From: Elmis aenea
Lineage: Eukaryota; Arthropoda; Insecta; Coleoptera; Elmidae
Assembly (NCBI GenBank): GCA_947652605.1
Contig: OX393578.1
Location: 36,027,470 to 36,091,469 of the forward strand
DNA length: 64,000 nt
Direction of reading: 5' to 3'
Shown: positions 11,323 to 24,327 of the stretch, piece after piece
Layout of the letters: each line of letters opens with the position of its first letter
Position numbering within the stretch: position 1 is the first letter of the stretch
The notes under the pieces: generated by a model
Told to the model about the DNA's origin: nothing
The model's database searches: none
The model's input: only the letters and a program-made list of their open reading frames with translations
Translations under genes and position numbers: made by a program

Positions 11323-14067
11323 TATATCAAAATTATTGATTTAAAAACACATGTTTAAATTACCTTTTTTTTGCTATCTTAGTAAGTACTCACTTACTAT
11401 TTGCTCTTAAAATTCTAGAACGTTTTTTAACACCTATTAAAACATTTGAACATTTCGACTTTGTCTAAAAATTTTTGACTGTCAAATTTAATGACACTTG
11501 AAATTTATTCACCCTCACTTATTTCTGCTAACTTTTCTGACTACGAATTGACCCAAAAGCTTTTTAAGATTTCACAATTTTATGTACTGTTTAAACCATC
11601 AGTACAGCATGTTTAAGGTCTGCAATCCATGATTTAACTGGTGATAACAATGAACAAGACTCTTCTTCGGTAGAATTATTCAGTTCAGCTTTTATTTCGG
11701 TTGGGGGGTAAACCCTTCAAATGAAAGTATTTTATCACTGCGCGTACTTCGGTTTCCTATTACTTGAAATAACATTATGAAACTTGAAAGTTTAATTAAT
11801 GAAGGATGGCACTGGAAAAAAATATAGACAATATAATATAAAAATTTACGCCCTCTATAGGCTAGGCCAAAAACTGTTAATAAGAACCTCGTAAAACGAT
11901 TTAAGTTGTTTGATTTGGTTTTACTGCTTTATTAAAATAGTATTCTTAATAAACTCTTAAAATCCGTGGTTATAATATTACAGCCTATGTATTTAAATGA
12001 GCAATCTTAATTATGGTGTTAAATTAAATTCCAAAAACCAGTATTCATTACCGTTCAATAAAATATTAAAATAATGTTTTGTAATAAACTGTTCTGATTG
12101 GTTTGTTTTTAATTGGTGGTTCATAAAGTATTATAATACATTAATATATAAAATCACAAACTTAGGAAAGTTTATAAGCCTACCTTTAGGTATTTGAGGC
12201 ACAAAAAAAACCTTTTGTTGATGAAAATTTAAGTCTATTTTGTATCTAGGAATAATACCTATTCTACATATTATAGTAAAAGTAAAATATCTATTTAAAA
12301 AAAAAACACTTTTGATACCTTTGCATGAACAAAGTAAACAAAGCAACATACTAAATTATTCTAATATTTGATTTTGTGATAGCTGAAATATTTTAAGCAC
12401 TATTTTACTATATCTCAAAATAAAAATAATATAGATATACATTTATGAGACGTTTAATTTCATGTTGTGTGTAGAAACCAGTGCATATCACACAGATCAC
12501 TGTGTGAATATAGATTAATCAACGAATGTTACAGAAGCTAAACCATGAAATTCAGGCAGTCAAACATTTAAAGAGTTAGATGCTGTTTTAAGATTTAAAT
12601 ATATTAGATTTCGTTACAATTAACTTACGTAAGAGGAATGTGTTGATCAATAAGCATAGCCACCTGTTAGTGTAAAGTTGATAGACATGTAAAGAATGAG
12701 GGATAATTTTATGCATAACAGAACACGGGAACATTTAAGTTGTATCATTTGAAGGACACCGTTAAAATATGATGTCAGTCTCTGACAACTGCAGACGAGT
12801 GCAAACATAATTATGTGCAATCTTCTTTTGCTGCATTATAACCATTTAGTTTTTCGTTTTAGTTTAGGATCCCATTTGTTTTACAATTGACTTATTGAGT
12901 GTCGTTGTTTTAAATTATTAATGTGGCAGTTATGGGCGAAATCGTTACATAAGCTGTAAGCTACCAATAAATTTACCACATTAATGTCATCGAAGACGTG
13001 TAAAATGAAGTTAGCTGTTTTTTAAACATTGCAGTAACTTGCTTTTGTTTATTTATGGATTTACAAGGATATAAAGAAGCAAGAGTTCTTAAAATTTACA
13101 CTTAAGTAAGACCAAACGCCCACTAAAATGATGTGACCTGACATTTTTATACGTAAAATGATCAGATTTGTGTGATGTAACGCAGAAAAAGTGAAATATT
13201 TACGGTTACTTGTCACTATGATGCCCTTATCAGCAATCAAGTTGCTGTCTGACGCAATAACTTCAGTTCAATATTAAATCAGTTTAAAATTACATCTTGT
13301 CATATCACTCCAAATTGTGTCAAACAACAATTTATGAAATAATTGTTTAATTTTTGTACGAAGTCACAGTAGTAAAGTACATTTTAATACGATAAAGTAG
13401 ATGCTATTTAAAATTGCAATACTTCCATGAGTTTTTTAAAATTAGTCTTGTACTTTTTAATATCAAATTACAACACTTGAAATTTTTTGTTGAAGAAAAC
13501 TTAACATGCCTAAAACAATAAAACTATTATATTATACAGTCTGTAATTTCTTACCTATTTTTAAACTATTACCAAACCTTGACAATGAGTTTTATGTTAC
13601 GTTATCATGAACATTGTAGTCACGGCTCCTCAGGAAGCAAAAACACTGCGTACCGTTTCATTGAAAAGAATTAGAGGATGAATTGTGGTTACGTTTTTCT
13701 CTAAATGTATATGCTGAGAAAATTCTCACATTGTTTAGACTGGTTTTTAATATTACATCCAGAATTGCAAAAAACGTTTTAGGTCAAACTTTAATATTTT
13801 CGTGCGGTCTAAATGTGACTCCATTCGATTGGAAATACAAATACAAATTTATTGTAAAATGTTTCAGATTGAAATCAAGAAACACTACTTTAAATGGTAA
13901 AAAACTAATATTTTACCACAACCAAAATGATGTTGGTATATTTCGAGTGTACTTTACACACAAGCAGTAAATTTAAGATCAACTTGCACAAATTTTATTT
14001 TATTTAAAACTGTTATTTATGAAATATCGCTACAGAACTTATTCATATTGTTTTTGTAAATAATATA
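11323..14067. other. Gene-free AT-rich stretch
   Basis: No RNA gene, repeat or credible reading frame. The plus-strand frame at 13683-13970 (95 codons) has Phe/Lys/Asn-rich composition expected by chance at this base composition and no motif. Confidence 0.5.
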
Positions 14068-15437
14068 CAGTGTGTTTCACTTTTCCATGGACACTATTGC
14101 TATCTCCGTAAATAATGAAAATGCAAGGTTGGTTAAATGGGACCAAACTACTTAGGAGTGCATTTTAAACAAGATCTTTTTGTTTAAAAATTCCATAGCT
14201 TGCGCGATACAACGAAAAAATCGAAATCGATCAAAATTTTTAAACTTAAATATCTCGGCTATTGTTGCGAATACACAAAAATGCCAAAGGAAGGATATTT
14301 TGTAGATTTTGTTTGCTATAAGATGGCCATAAACAGATTTTTATTTATAAATTACCGTGCGAGATATTTGACAAAACAACTTTTTTTTAAATGGCAGTTG
14401 TAGTAGGTGATGACTTAAATTTAAAGATTATTTTATTCTATTTACAATGACATAATATTTTATATGTCTATTTTCAAAAATAAGCGCAATAGCCTAAAAA
14501 AATGCAAAATCTTAAGATAAAAATCAAGGTTGCCGTGAAAAAAAAAACAATAACCGACTTCAATTGTTTTATTTTATTAGAACAAAAAGAGTTAATATCA
14601 GAAAATTTTACCAAAAATTTGATTATGTTATTAAATGCAAAATTAAAATTTGTCAGTAAAAGTTTATACAGAATTAAGTATAGTAATTAATATAAATAAA
14701 AAAGTGAAATTGATAAAGCGAAAAGTCCATTTTTAGTTTCGTCATACCTAGTTTGAAGCAGGGCTAGAAACCGAACAAAATTTTGGTTAACGGTTAACCG
14801 AATTCAAGAACTTTATTTTCATAACGGTTTCTGTTGAAAAACCGTATTTTTCCGTAAAAAACCGGTTTTGAAAAAACCGGTTTTTAACATTATTCAGATT
14901 TGGAATGCAAAGTATAAAAAGATATTATCTATTTATAATTTTATAATATATGTACAATCAAGCATTCAGTAAATACTTTTGGTAAACTAATCACATTTAA
15001 TACAGATTTTGTATTTTTTCAAAATAATTTTTATTTAAAAGAGATGTTTAAAAAACCGGTTTTTTATTATTTTGGTTAAAGGTTACCGTTTTTTTTGCCT
15101 TTAAAAATAACGGTTTCGGTTTTGGTTCATAATTTTGGACAAAAAATAAAGGTTAACCGGTTTTTTAAACCGGTAAACCGGTTTCATGCCCTGGTTTGAA
15201 GAAAATATTGTGATCGCGAAAATGTTCGAATTCCAGATTTTGGCGGATATACACGTTTTGAGCTCCCCTGAACACGTTTTGACTATTTTCGTCTATGTGT
15301 GTGTATGTACCAGACCTTAAAATTGTACATTTTTGATATCTCGTTATGACATATCGTTTGACGTTATCAATAGAGCCTTAACAAAAGTATTACAAAGTGT
15401 GTGCATTTAGTTGATTTTTCAAATAATAACTAATACA
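14068..15437 (+). mobile_element. TE fragment with CAGTGTGTTTCAC end, split by an hAT element
   Basis: Starts CAGTGTGTTTCACTTTTCC after TA (14066-14067). The part after 15194 (TTGTGATCGCGAAAATG, then a TCTATGTGTGTGTATG stretch) resembles a repeat body common in insect genomes. It is interrupted by the hAT miniature element at 14759-15193; deleting that and one target copy rejoins CATACCTAGTTTGAAG with AAAATATTG. No intact coding frame. The right end is not defined. Confidence 0.45.
14759..15193. mobile_element. hAT miniature element (435 bp) with perfect 8-bp target duplication
   Basis: Starts CAGGGCTAGAAACCG, ends CGGTTTCATGCCCTG, and is flanked by GTTTGAAG on both sides (14751-14758 and 15194-15201). 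CAGGG-type ends and an 8-bp duplication are diagnostic for the hAT superfamily. The interior holds many AACCGGTT and TTTCGGTT-like motifs in both orientations near the ends, likely transposase-binding subterminal repeats. No coding capacity. It resembles in style, but is not identical to, the elements at 28469 and 46126. Confidence 0.9.
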
Positions 15438-15800
15438 CAGGGTGTTTAAGTTGTAACAATCCAAAATTACATAATAACGGTAATAAATAAAAATATTCTC
15501 TGTTTATGTAGGATTGTGGTCTATGTTGAGGCATGTAAAAAATCTTTATAACTATTTTTGGGAAATTTCAAAACTACGAAATGATTTTGTTTTAACCCTC
15601 TTGAATTTTCATTAAAAAGTTGTGATTTGAAAAAAAGTTGAATGTTTTTTAAGACGCTGTGGTTTTTCATACCTCATGAATACTCGCAAGAAACGTAATT
15701 TTGACTAAAGTCATTTACGTCATGTTGACAAACGTTATTTAGATATATGGGTTAATTAGAACCCCTGAAGTGGCTTTAAACTTTTTATACCCACAAATAC
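15438..15800 (+). mobile_element. TE fragment beginning CAGGGTGTTTAAG
   Basis: A CAGGGTGTTTAAGTTGTAAC terminus preceded by an AT-rich flank. The body has no coding frame that I can support. The end matches in inverse orientation the terminus at 11311-11322. The right boundary is unclear. Confidence 0.35.
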
Positions 15801-17589
15801 ACAATCACACATAGGTACGAAGATACACAGAATATATGGCGAAAGTCATTTGGTGGCCACATTAGTTCATTCAGATTTTTTCAAGTTTATAAAAACGATT
15901 GCCGAAATTTAAAATCAGCATTTAGCAGCTTTTTAAAATATACACCTATATTCTATAAGAATAAACGAGATGGCAGAAGTCCAATCACCTTGTATAATGA
16001 CTAGTTTTAGGTTATAGTTTAAATAACAAAATTTTAAATAGTAATTTGAGCATGTGATGACTAACATTCCATTCAAAACATTTTAAGCTATTTTTATAAC
16101 CTTAAAAACAGAAACTGTAACTATTTAACGTATTTTTGGGATTTGATGAAATGTGGAGTGAACACATATAAATGAATAAAATATTTATTCAAACATTGTC
16201 GTGTACTTACGCAAATAACATAAAAGTGTACAACTAACTCTTTAACATTCTTGTCATTTCATAAGTTATATTTGCGTTTAAACAAACGTTAAAAGATGTA
16301 TTAAAATTTCCTTTATTTGTAAATGATAATCCTAGACAGAAAAACATGAAGGTAACTCTTTCCACAACCGCTATTTAAAATTGCATTATCCGTGATTTAT
16401 AATACAATAAAAAATGATGTCCATTACTTTCAATATTTGCTAAGATTGATGGTTCCCGTTAAATCAAATTTGCTAATATAATTACTGACGATTCAATGCA
16501 GGTTTAATAAATCATTCTCTTTCTTATATAATACCTAATGCTTTTTGTTTAGACACCATAAACTTTATAGGAGCTGTTAGCTTTATATTTATTTTATTGC
16601 TCAGTCGCTTTTAGAAAACAACATAAAAAGATTTAATTTTTTTAGAACTCGCGCGCATAAAATTAATTTTCTGTGCATTTCGAACAAGTTTTATTAATGG
16701 ACTTCGGCGTTCGGTGCACATCAAGAAATCAATCGATCTGTGATAAATACCTAATCTAGTTTATATGCATGTCATTAACACGCGATAGCATTTTGAATAA
16801 AAATGAAGGAGAAAAATCAAGTGTGTTTCGAAATAAAAAAACTAAATCTTAAGGTTGAGAATAACAAATTCGTATTAATTAATAAAAAATAAATGGATAG
16901 CTTAAGGAGCCATAATAGTTCAGTGCTAACTGTAATTCCTGTAATTAAACGGCCAAATCGAATTAAGGATTTAAATAATGTTGAAATAAACTTATTTTTA
17001 ATGATTTTATTTATATTAATAAATAAACAACGCAGATAATTTAAGCATTTTTCAATAAATTAAAGGTTTGGTTGTATCTTCCATTCCCTAACGAGATATA
17101 AACAATTACTCCTAATACTTTGCAATCAAAATGGGTGCACTTTTCTTAAGTCCATTACTTAAGCGTTTGCAAGATTATTATTTTAAAAGCTTTACAACTC
17201 GAGTTTGTGTGAAACGCATTAGGTTCAGCCTGAAGAAGAGTGTTGAGCAACACCAACCTTTCTAGATCTTATTAATATATTAATTTTTCTCTAAATATGC
17301 AAATTTCCGTTATAATTATTAACTTCTTTCACGTTTATTGTTAAAATACAGGGATTGATATTGTTTATTGACAATATCGGCGCTAAATAGTAGATATGAT
17401 TGCCGAGTCTTGTGGTAAGGATTACGTGCGAAGCAATTATTCACAAGAAATTTAATTGTTTCAATTCTACTACTTTTTTGTGTTTTACATTTTCTTGATT
17501 GCAATAGCCAATGAAAAATGTGAGCTAATATTCATAGCTTCTTTTTGACAACAAGACTGTTTTTCGAATGACTCATAATATACAGCATT
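15801..17589. other. No gene seen
   Basis: AT-rich sequence; a minus-strand frame near 17319-17504 has no motif. Confidence 0.5.
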
Positions 17590-17760
17590 ATTCACAAACT
17601 TTGCAACAAATGGAAAAGTTTTTTATTATCTATTTTTCAGAAAATTTTATTCATGATAACAGTTTGTGCATGACCTAAAACTAACTAATTTTAAAATGAA
17701 AATAAAGTTTAACAAAACTCATATGACACTATATTTTAGTGGCTTTTTAATTTTTTGAAT
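17590..17760 (+). repeat. Dispersed repeat DR-1, copy 2
   Basis: GCAACAAATGGAAAAG core, then TTTCAGAAAATTTTATTCATG and a CACTATATTTTAGTGG block. Best preserved of the plus-strand copies. With the minus-strand copies at 18240-18745 it flanks the TE module at 17815-18230 as an inverted pair. Confidence 0.55.
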
Positions 17761-17814
17761 GTTGTAATTATTATGAAAATCATTATTGGAAATTAGACGT
17801 CAAATATCATAAAA

Positions 17815-18230
17815 GGTCATATTTTTCTGCGTCCGCCACTTTAACCAAAATCACTATTGTCACCATCCATAATTAAACAATAACAACCCACTGCAGGTGA
17901 ACACTCTCTTGGCGGTATAATGACGCTTGTTTGACAGCGTAAAAAATGACAAAACAACTCATAACCATGGCAACCAGCTACTTTCCGGCCTTGGCCGGTC
18001 AAGACAACTCATTACTATGGCAACCAGGTACTTTCTGGCCTAGGCCAGTAAAGATGTATTTTTCAGCCTAAAAATTGATCGGAAACAACTGATTTTCTGG
18101 ACGGTCTTTTCTGGATTCGTGTATGCTTCCACAACTCGCCTACTGCTCTTCCCAAAACTGTCACTCGTCCAGTAAAGTACCACTTTCCGATCTTGTTACG
18201 TAAATAACTACTGTTATTTTTAAAAATAAG
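17815..18230 (-). mobile_element. TE-C module copy 2, first module inverted
   Basis: On the minus strand this repeats the 5' module of 6930-7220, including the ATG and the MDGD..SDFG start, here broken by a stop straight after Gly. The ACTCG-rich second module (about 18110-18230), however, stays in the same orientation as at 7245-7365. A 50-bp direct duplication, beginning CAACTCAT at 17955 and again at 18005, sits in the untranslated leader; copy 1 has a single unit. The structure suggests internal inversion or recombination between copies. Confidence 0.55.
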
Positions 18231-18239
18231 AGCTATTTA

Positions 18240-18745
18240 CCCTTGTGAATATTTTCAAAATCGCTAAAATCTAGTGTCCTATGAACTTTTTTTAAACTAT
18301 TTTTTATCTAAAAATAAGATTTAGAACAAGAACCAACTTCTATAAAGAATAAAATTTTCTGAGCAATCAATAATAAAAAGTTTTCCATTTGTTAAAAACT
18401 TTTTAAAGGTTAAAATTACTAAGAAAATTAATATTGGAAGTTTAACAATAAATTTCATCATCATTTTCTTCTTAATCGGTTCCTCTTGTACCTCCCGGTG
18501 TTAAATTTCATATTAAAACCTATTTTGTATTTTAGACAACTTTTTTTGTATTTCCTAAACTAAGGGCACTTTACTCTTGTAAAAGTTTCTAAAATCGCTT
18601 TAATCTAGTGGCCTATAAATTGTTATTAAACTTTTTTTCATCTTAACATAACTTTTAGACAATGCACCAACTTTTATCAAGAATAAATTGTTTTGACAAA
18701 ACAATAATAAAAAACTGTTCCATTTGTTGCATACTTTTTAAATGA
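18240..18745 (-). repeat. Two tandemly placed, diverged copies of DR-1 on the minus strand
   Basis: Segments at about 18240-18410 and 18560-18745 are diverged direct repeats of each other. On the minus strand both match DR-1, with the AACAAATGGAAAA core and the CACTAGATTTTAGCG-like block. They are separated by about 150 bp of unique sequence. Confidence 0.5.
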
Positions 18746-18783
18746 CGCTCTAGTCTAGACTTAAAAAGGTCATACTCAGCCCA

Positions 18784-19226
18784 GTAACTTTTTAAGCCGA
18801 ATCGGATGGTGGTCACAAATTTTTCCTAGGTCGATTCGTTTTTGTTTTAGACCACCAACATTGTTTTTTCTGATGGGCAGCATATCGCGTTTTTCTTCGT
18901 TATTAAAGTTCATTTTTACGACTAACAGGCCTTTAAAACTTTTAGATTGTTGATCGGTTGTCATGGAAACAACATAAACTACAATGACCGGCCAACCTGA
19001 TTTATAATGGTTATTGTTTAAAACGTATTTTTTGAAATTTGACAATAAAAGAAAAAGTAAAATACCATGTGTGATACATCAATGGATTTAGAAAAACAAA
19101 TGCTATTTGATAATGTAAATAGCAAAACTTGCGCCCATTAGCAAAAACAAAGTTGGTTGTCATAAAACAAAAACGAATCGATCTAAGAAAAATTTGTGAC
19201 TACCATCCGATTCGGCTTAAAAAGTT
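18784..19226. repeat. Inverted repeat (foldback-like), arms about 105 bp
   Basis: The left arm at 18784-18893 and right arm at 19125-19226 are inverted copies. Both carry TTTTTAAGCCGAATCGGATG and a CGATTCGTTTTTGTTTTA block. The loop is about 230 bp. The minus-strand frame across the left arm (18776-19045) has no recognised domain and is probably incidental. The termini are not typical enough to name a family. Confidence 0.6.
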
Positions 19227-19254
19227 GCTTCGGCAATGTTTTTACACATTTCAA

Positions 19255-19467
19255 ATATTTCATACTCCAAAGGAGTTATAGACGATTTTCAAAAATCGTA
19301 TTTTCCAGTTTTTCCTAATTTTCTCGGACACCGTTTAAGATATTTCCAATTTCTCTTTGGATTATTAATGAGCACCAAATTTAGCAACTTTGCCAAATTT
19401 AAACCTATACTCTAGCTATTATAATACGCGAGATCCCCATGCTTAAACTCGAATTTCAAACACCCTG
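19255..19467. mobile_element. Right end of a TA-flanked element
   Basis: The right terminus TTTCAAACACCCTG is followed by TA (19468-19469). The left boundary is uncertain. It lies directly against a broken Myb/SANT-like leader on the minus strand, as if it had inserted there. Confidence 0.35.
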
Positions 19468-19481
19468 TATACATAATCTAT

Positions 19482-19571
19482 TTATTTATTTTCTTCCACC
19501 AAGCTAACTAATAATTGTTTTTCCTCCATGGTATAATATATTTTTTTTTTCCGCCATTTCAACACAAAATA
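19482..19571 (-). pseudogene. Possible N-terminal fragment of a Myb/SANT-like transposon protein
   Basis: On the minus strand the peptide YYTMEEKQLLVSLVEENK resembles the start of the Myb/SANT-like proteins carried by Harbinger-type elements and related domesticated genes, where an EEK.LL..LV..YK helix opens the DNA-binding domain. A Met-Ala-Glu-Lys start just upstream would be in frame after a one-base slip in the A run. The match stops after one helix, where the adjacent TE end begins, so at best it is a truncated relic. The evidence is a short motif only; chance is a real alternative. Confidence 0.3.
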
Positions 19572-19699
19572 AAATAATAAACACCGAACTGTAACTTTAT
19601 ATGTGACTAACAGCTGATAGCAACAACAAGATTTCACAGGGAGCCGTTTTAACAGCTGTGATGTAAATGGCCAATGAAAATTAGCCATTTCAAGCTGCC

Positions 19700-20988
19700 G
19701 CTAAAATGTGCCGACTTCTTGCAACGTTGCCAAACCGAGTTCTAACTTAGCTGAGATGTCTAACAGATTCCGGAATATGTTTTCTGTGCAACGCATTGGT
19801 ATCTTGAGACGGTCTTAAATATAAGGCGGGCTTATATAAGTTCGATCTTGAGATGTGTCGGAGAAACCGGGCATAAGTACGGTAAAGCATGACTTAAATA
19901 ATTTTAAATACGTAAATCATTAAGTAGTTGTGATATTTGGCTGATTTTCTAACCCCAGAAATGTTCTTATCTTTATTGCACATAAAACAGTATATCGCTA
20001 TTGACATCCTTTAAAACTTTTTACTGTATCGACAAGCAAGATAAGATCAAAATTTGTTGCTGATCTTTTCTGCCATGCAAATTTTACCATAACTTGCATC
20101 GAATACCTAACTGAAGAATTACAATTTTAAAAGCATTCATGACATAACGCAAAAAATACAGGCAATAATACCGTAATATGTAATTAGCTAAAAGTGAATT
20201 ACTTGTGAAATTGTACAATAAAACTGTGGAAAGGTAAACAGAAATAAACACACAAATTGTAATTTTTTTTTTGCTGATGGCTTTATTAGTCTCGACAGAA
20301 GCACCTGTAATCATCAAAGAAATTGCTGCAGCCATATAATTTTTAAATAACTTATTTAAGAGGATATTAGCTCCGTTTGCACTCTCTCATGAAACGCCGA
20401 GTCGTAAAAGTAAAATTAAATATAAAATATTTCGGACCATGCAAAGTGTTTCACGGCCTGATGCTCGAACATCAACCCAAAGTACATGACATTAATGCGG
20501 ATTGAACCGAATTTTGGATGTCTACGATATAAATTTTATAACGAAAAGCCTCTTAAACAACGCCCGAAAATTCGCTTTAAAAAGCGACATTAAATAAAGA
20601 AATTAAATCTGCAGGTATCAGCAATAAAAAGTTTAATTGCTGCGTTTAAAAAATTTTATTTGTTGTAATCTGGTGACACTGATATTTTTTTTAAGCGACT
20701 GAAGACTGGTTGATTAAAACTTTTAAGTTATTTTCACCACACCTGTGTATCCAAAGAAGCTTTCTATGGAGACATGTTTTAAACAAAATCGATCATCCTA
20801 AGGTTATGTGCCATTTATTATTATACAAAGATGGTATAGTGATCTTTTCAGTTTGTTGAAAACAACTTAACAATAGCTAGACATTTTGTTTTTACTTACA
20901 GGAATCTTGCGAAAATAATGATCACTGCTTGAATAAAAGATGTTTGTTTTTCCTTACTAGTCCTACCTGTAAACAAAAATGTTGTTTA
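19700..20988. other. No gene seen; slightly GC-richer patch at 19700-19890
   Basis: The patch has mixed composition and no open frame of note. The rest is AT-rich. A minus-strand frame at 20084-20335 is hydrophobic and Ile/Phe/Tyr-rich, as expected by chance here. Confidence 0.45.
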
Positions 20989-21335
20989 ATAATAGTTATT
21001 TATGTATCAAGGCCAAAAAGTACGTTTTGGCCGAGTTGCATATTACATTTTTTGTGCGATCGAATTAAAAACAATTTAAATTTTTAGTAATTTTCAAAAT
21101 TATAGGTTAGAAACTACGTGACATTCTGTCACTGACAGATGACGGCGTATGTACTGCATTACCGGCCCTCTCCTTAGCAACGGCCGTAAAAGTTACTTTT
21201 TCGGCCGCTGCTAAGGGTAACGGTCTGAAAAGTAACTTTTACGGCCGTTGCTAAGGATAGGGCCGGTAATGCAGTACTTTATGGTTGCTAACGCGTCCGT
21301 CAAACAGCTGTTTCTAGTACGATCGCACAAAAAAA
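20989..21335 (+). repeat. GC-rich palindromic repeat, copy 2 of 3 (shortest form)
   Basis: Same start and end as copy 1. The whole first hairpin is missing: the sequence passes straight from GGCCAAAAAGT to ACGTTTTGGCC. In copies 1 and 3 the hairpin lies between two AAAAAGT repeats, so the loss fits deletion between short direct repeats. The second palindrome zone is intact, with single-base differences from copy 1. Confidence 0.75.
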
Positions 21336-22024
21336 GTTTATACTGATCAAAGTTAAAAATATTAAAAACCATAGAGAAAACTTATTAAATTGGTTATTTA
21401 ACCTTACCTTAGATTTAGAACAAACCAGTTCCATAAAAACCACGTTGCCTATGTTTAATAGTTAATTTAATATGTCGTATTGCTAACTTTGTATAGTACT
21501 TAATTATAAATTATAAATGAACTTAATTGAAAATCTATTTTTCTCTAAGTATTTCTTGTCTCAATGCAATACCAGTTACATTACAAGACTCTCGTCTCTT
21601 CGCCAATTGCAGTCTTGTTATCAAAAAAATCACTTAAATAATGAAATAATTGATCAAATCGTAACTATAATATTAAATTAAGGAAGGTATCCTGCTTTAA
21701 ATATTGCTCGAGGTGTCGCACCTGAGAGAGATTGGATTGCTGATTAGGCTGTAAAAGTTATTACAGAACAAGGTTATAAAAGAGGCTACATTATTTTAGT
21801 TGCTCATCAACGAACTTGAAATTCATGCTTCAAGGACGATTTATAGCAAGCGCATTACTTTTGTTATTCGCAATTCTTTTTGATTAATTAGGAACTAAAA
21901 TATAAAAAAGTTCAAATTCTTACACCAAGAGCAGTACAATGATGTTTAATTATCAAAAAAAAAACTTAACTGCTGGTAAAACACTATAAATTAATGTTTG
22001 TATTCCACAGTAGCGTAATATAAT
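21336..22024. other. No gene seen
   Basis: AT-rich sequence with no supported feature. Confidence 0.5.
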
Positions 22025-22267
22025 CTACAACTTATTCCCCAAAAATATTTTTGTACCATCAAGTATAACCGAGTTATAAACGATTTTAAACAAATGCCCA
22101 TTTTGAATTTTGTTTATTATCTAGCGTGTCATGGAACTTTTTTAAAACTTTAAAGCATCACTCAATAGGTCTCAGAAGGGGAAACGATTTGTTTAAAATT
22201 TAAACTTCTTTGTAGCTCTTACCGTTTACGAGATCCCAATAGTGGCCCTTCTATGTGGACCACCCTG
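22025..22267. mobile_element. FB-1 foldback, right half only
   Basis: Matches the right arm of 2202-2932 from the CCCCAAAAATATTTTTG block to the terminus GTGGACCACCCTG, followed by TA. The left half is missing. Confidence 0.7.
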
Positions 22268-23312
22268 TATAACATATTATGACTTGGAGTTGTTTTTAAG
22301 TAATAAACCGCTTCCTTCTTTTTTCGAGTTATTTATTACACAATATTGACATAATATACTACATGACGGAAGTCCGATTTTTAATCGTAATTCCGGGATA
22401 AGCAAAATGGTCAAATATGAGAAACCCTATTGCTTACCATGAAAGTTTAAAAATCAAAATCAATAATAATTTTTAGAAAGACGAATTGCGAAATTAGTAA
22501 TATTAATAAACAATATTAAATATTACAGAATACGCCCCTGCCCTAAACATTTAATGATAAAATCATTTAGAAACATCTTTGCTTTCATCATATTTTGAAT
22601 TCTTGTGAAATACAAGTGTTTGGACTTTTTTTCTAAACAACTCTGCATTGATTAAATAATCATTTTGATTCTCCTTGTTGCTCTCTTTGTATATTTTTTT
22701 GAGCTTGCAAAAGACAGGAAGACAATCAAATTATTCGAATAAAATTACAACAAAGTAGCAAAATTTTTATCCCAAATATTTTGTTACTTAATACCTTTTA
22801 AATATATCAAAATAAAGAAGTATTTCGAATGGCAACTTTTAAACGAAATCGTTCTGAATAGCTCTAAGCACATTCTCCTTAGTAATAAAATACCATTTTA
22901 CATAACATATCGTGTCTACATTTTAAATATTTTAAAATCTGTAAACGTTTACACTTTTTAAAACAAAATTGTTAGCTGTCATTTAAAAATTCCGGATGTA
23001 ATCGCCTTAACTCCTCCTTCCGGCGTAATTTGTCAATTTTGTATGCCAATGGATTTTTTACATTACGAAATACGAAGGAGAGTTTTAATATTTTGTTATT
23101 AAATCGATGATGTCTGTCAGGTTCAAAACCTCAGCTTTATAATTATTTTTCAAATGTATTTACATAAAAACTTAGTTATTTTACTTGTAAAAAGCAAAGT
23201 AAAGTTTATCATATTGTTATCGGTATTGTACAATAATAATACTTTTGCTAGATATTCTATAAATTCGGCAAATTCAAGAGTAGAATCCCCAAAATTTAAT
23301 AAAAAGGCTTGA
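22268..23312. other. No gene seen
   Basis: AT-rich sequence with no supported feature. Confidence 0.5.
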
Positions 23313-23540
23313 CAGGGTGTCTCTCAAAGGGCATAAGAGGCCAATAGGCTCTTTATCTATAATAAGAAAGTTGTTGTAAAAAAATTTAAATGAAGTTTGT
23401 TCCTAATATTTGAAAAACTATGTACAATATGGGCGTTTTTAATTTAGATTCTTATTAAAAAGCACATAAAAACACACTTCTGTGCTTATTAAATTATTTT
23501 TAATATTTTCTCCATGTTCTTCGCTTTGAAACGTACCCTG
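23313..23540. mobile_element. Small miniature element (228 bp)
   Basis: The left end CAGGGTGTCTCTCAAAGGGC pairs imperfectly with the right end GCTTTGAAACGTACCCTG, which is followed by TA. The left flank is GA instead of TA, so the target duplication is imperfect. Non-coding. Confidence 0.45.
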
Positions 23541-24327
23541 TATACCTCCAATTTACAAACGAACATTAAAATTTTTCTTTAATTTCCAATTTAACAAAAT
23601 ATCCGAACTATTTAGATCTCAACTATGTTGTTACGTTTTCAATAATTATTTTTGTTCTAATAGTATAACTAAGATTAGTTCATTGCAATATATAATTATT
23701 ACATCCAAAATGCATCATAAACGCCTACCATTATTGCTTGATACCTTAAATATATCCTTAAGATATATGTATAACAAAATAGTTACATCTACTGATTGTT
23801 ATGCATTTCTTTAGGCTGTAACAAATACCCGTAATTAAGAAAATTAAATGAATTAGTAAGGAATTTTTTTACAGAAAGCTTGCCACAGTACTACGGTTAC
23901 ATAATTAAAAGGTAACTTTACTAATTAATATGTAGGCTGATAGCAATCGAAGTGCACTGATTCAGACGTTGACAATATTAAGAAATTAAAAATTCATGAG
24001 CCAAATCATAAAAACTGTTTACTGTTGGTTGTTATGTCAAACAGTGTCACTACGATTTTTTATGTATTTTAAATTTTAACATCATATTAACCAAGACACA
24101 TTAGCAATAAATTATGTTAACTAAGACATTTTTAACGATGCAACAAGGATGCATATATTAAATTAATAAATAGTTGATTAGATTATTGCTTATGTTTGTT
24201 TAAATATTTTTCTTTGAACTATTTTTATTGTTACCTTTATACTAACTATTACTTTTGACTTTGCCCAACTATCTTAATTAGAACTAATAATTATTTTAAG
24301 TGTTATCACATTTAATGTTGCTTAATA
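23541..24327. other. No gene seen
   Basis: AT-rich sequence with no supported feature. Confidence 0.5.

Noticed and set aside
13683..13970. 95-codon plus-strand open frame as a gene
   Set aside because: No recognisable domain and AT-driven composition.
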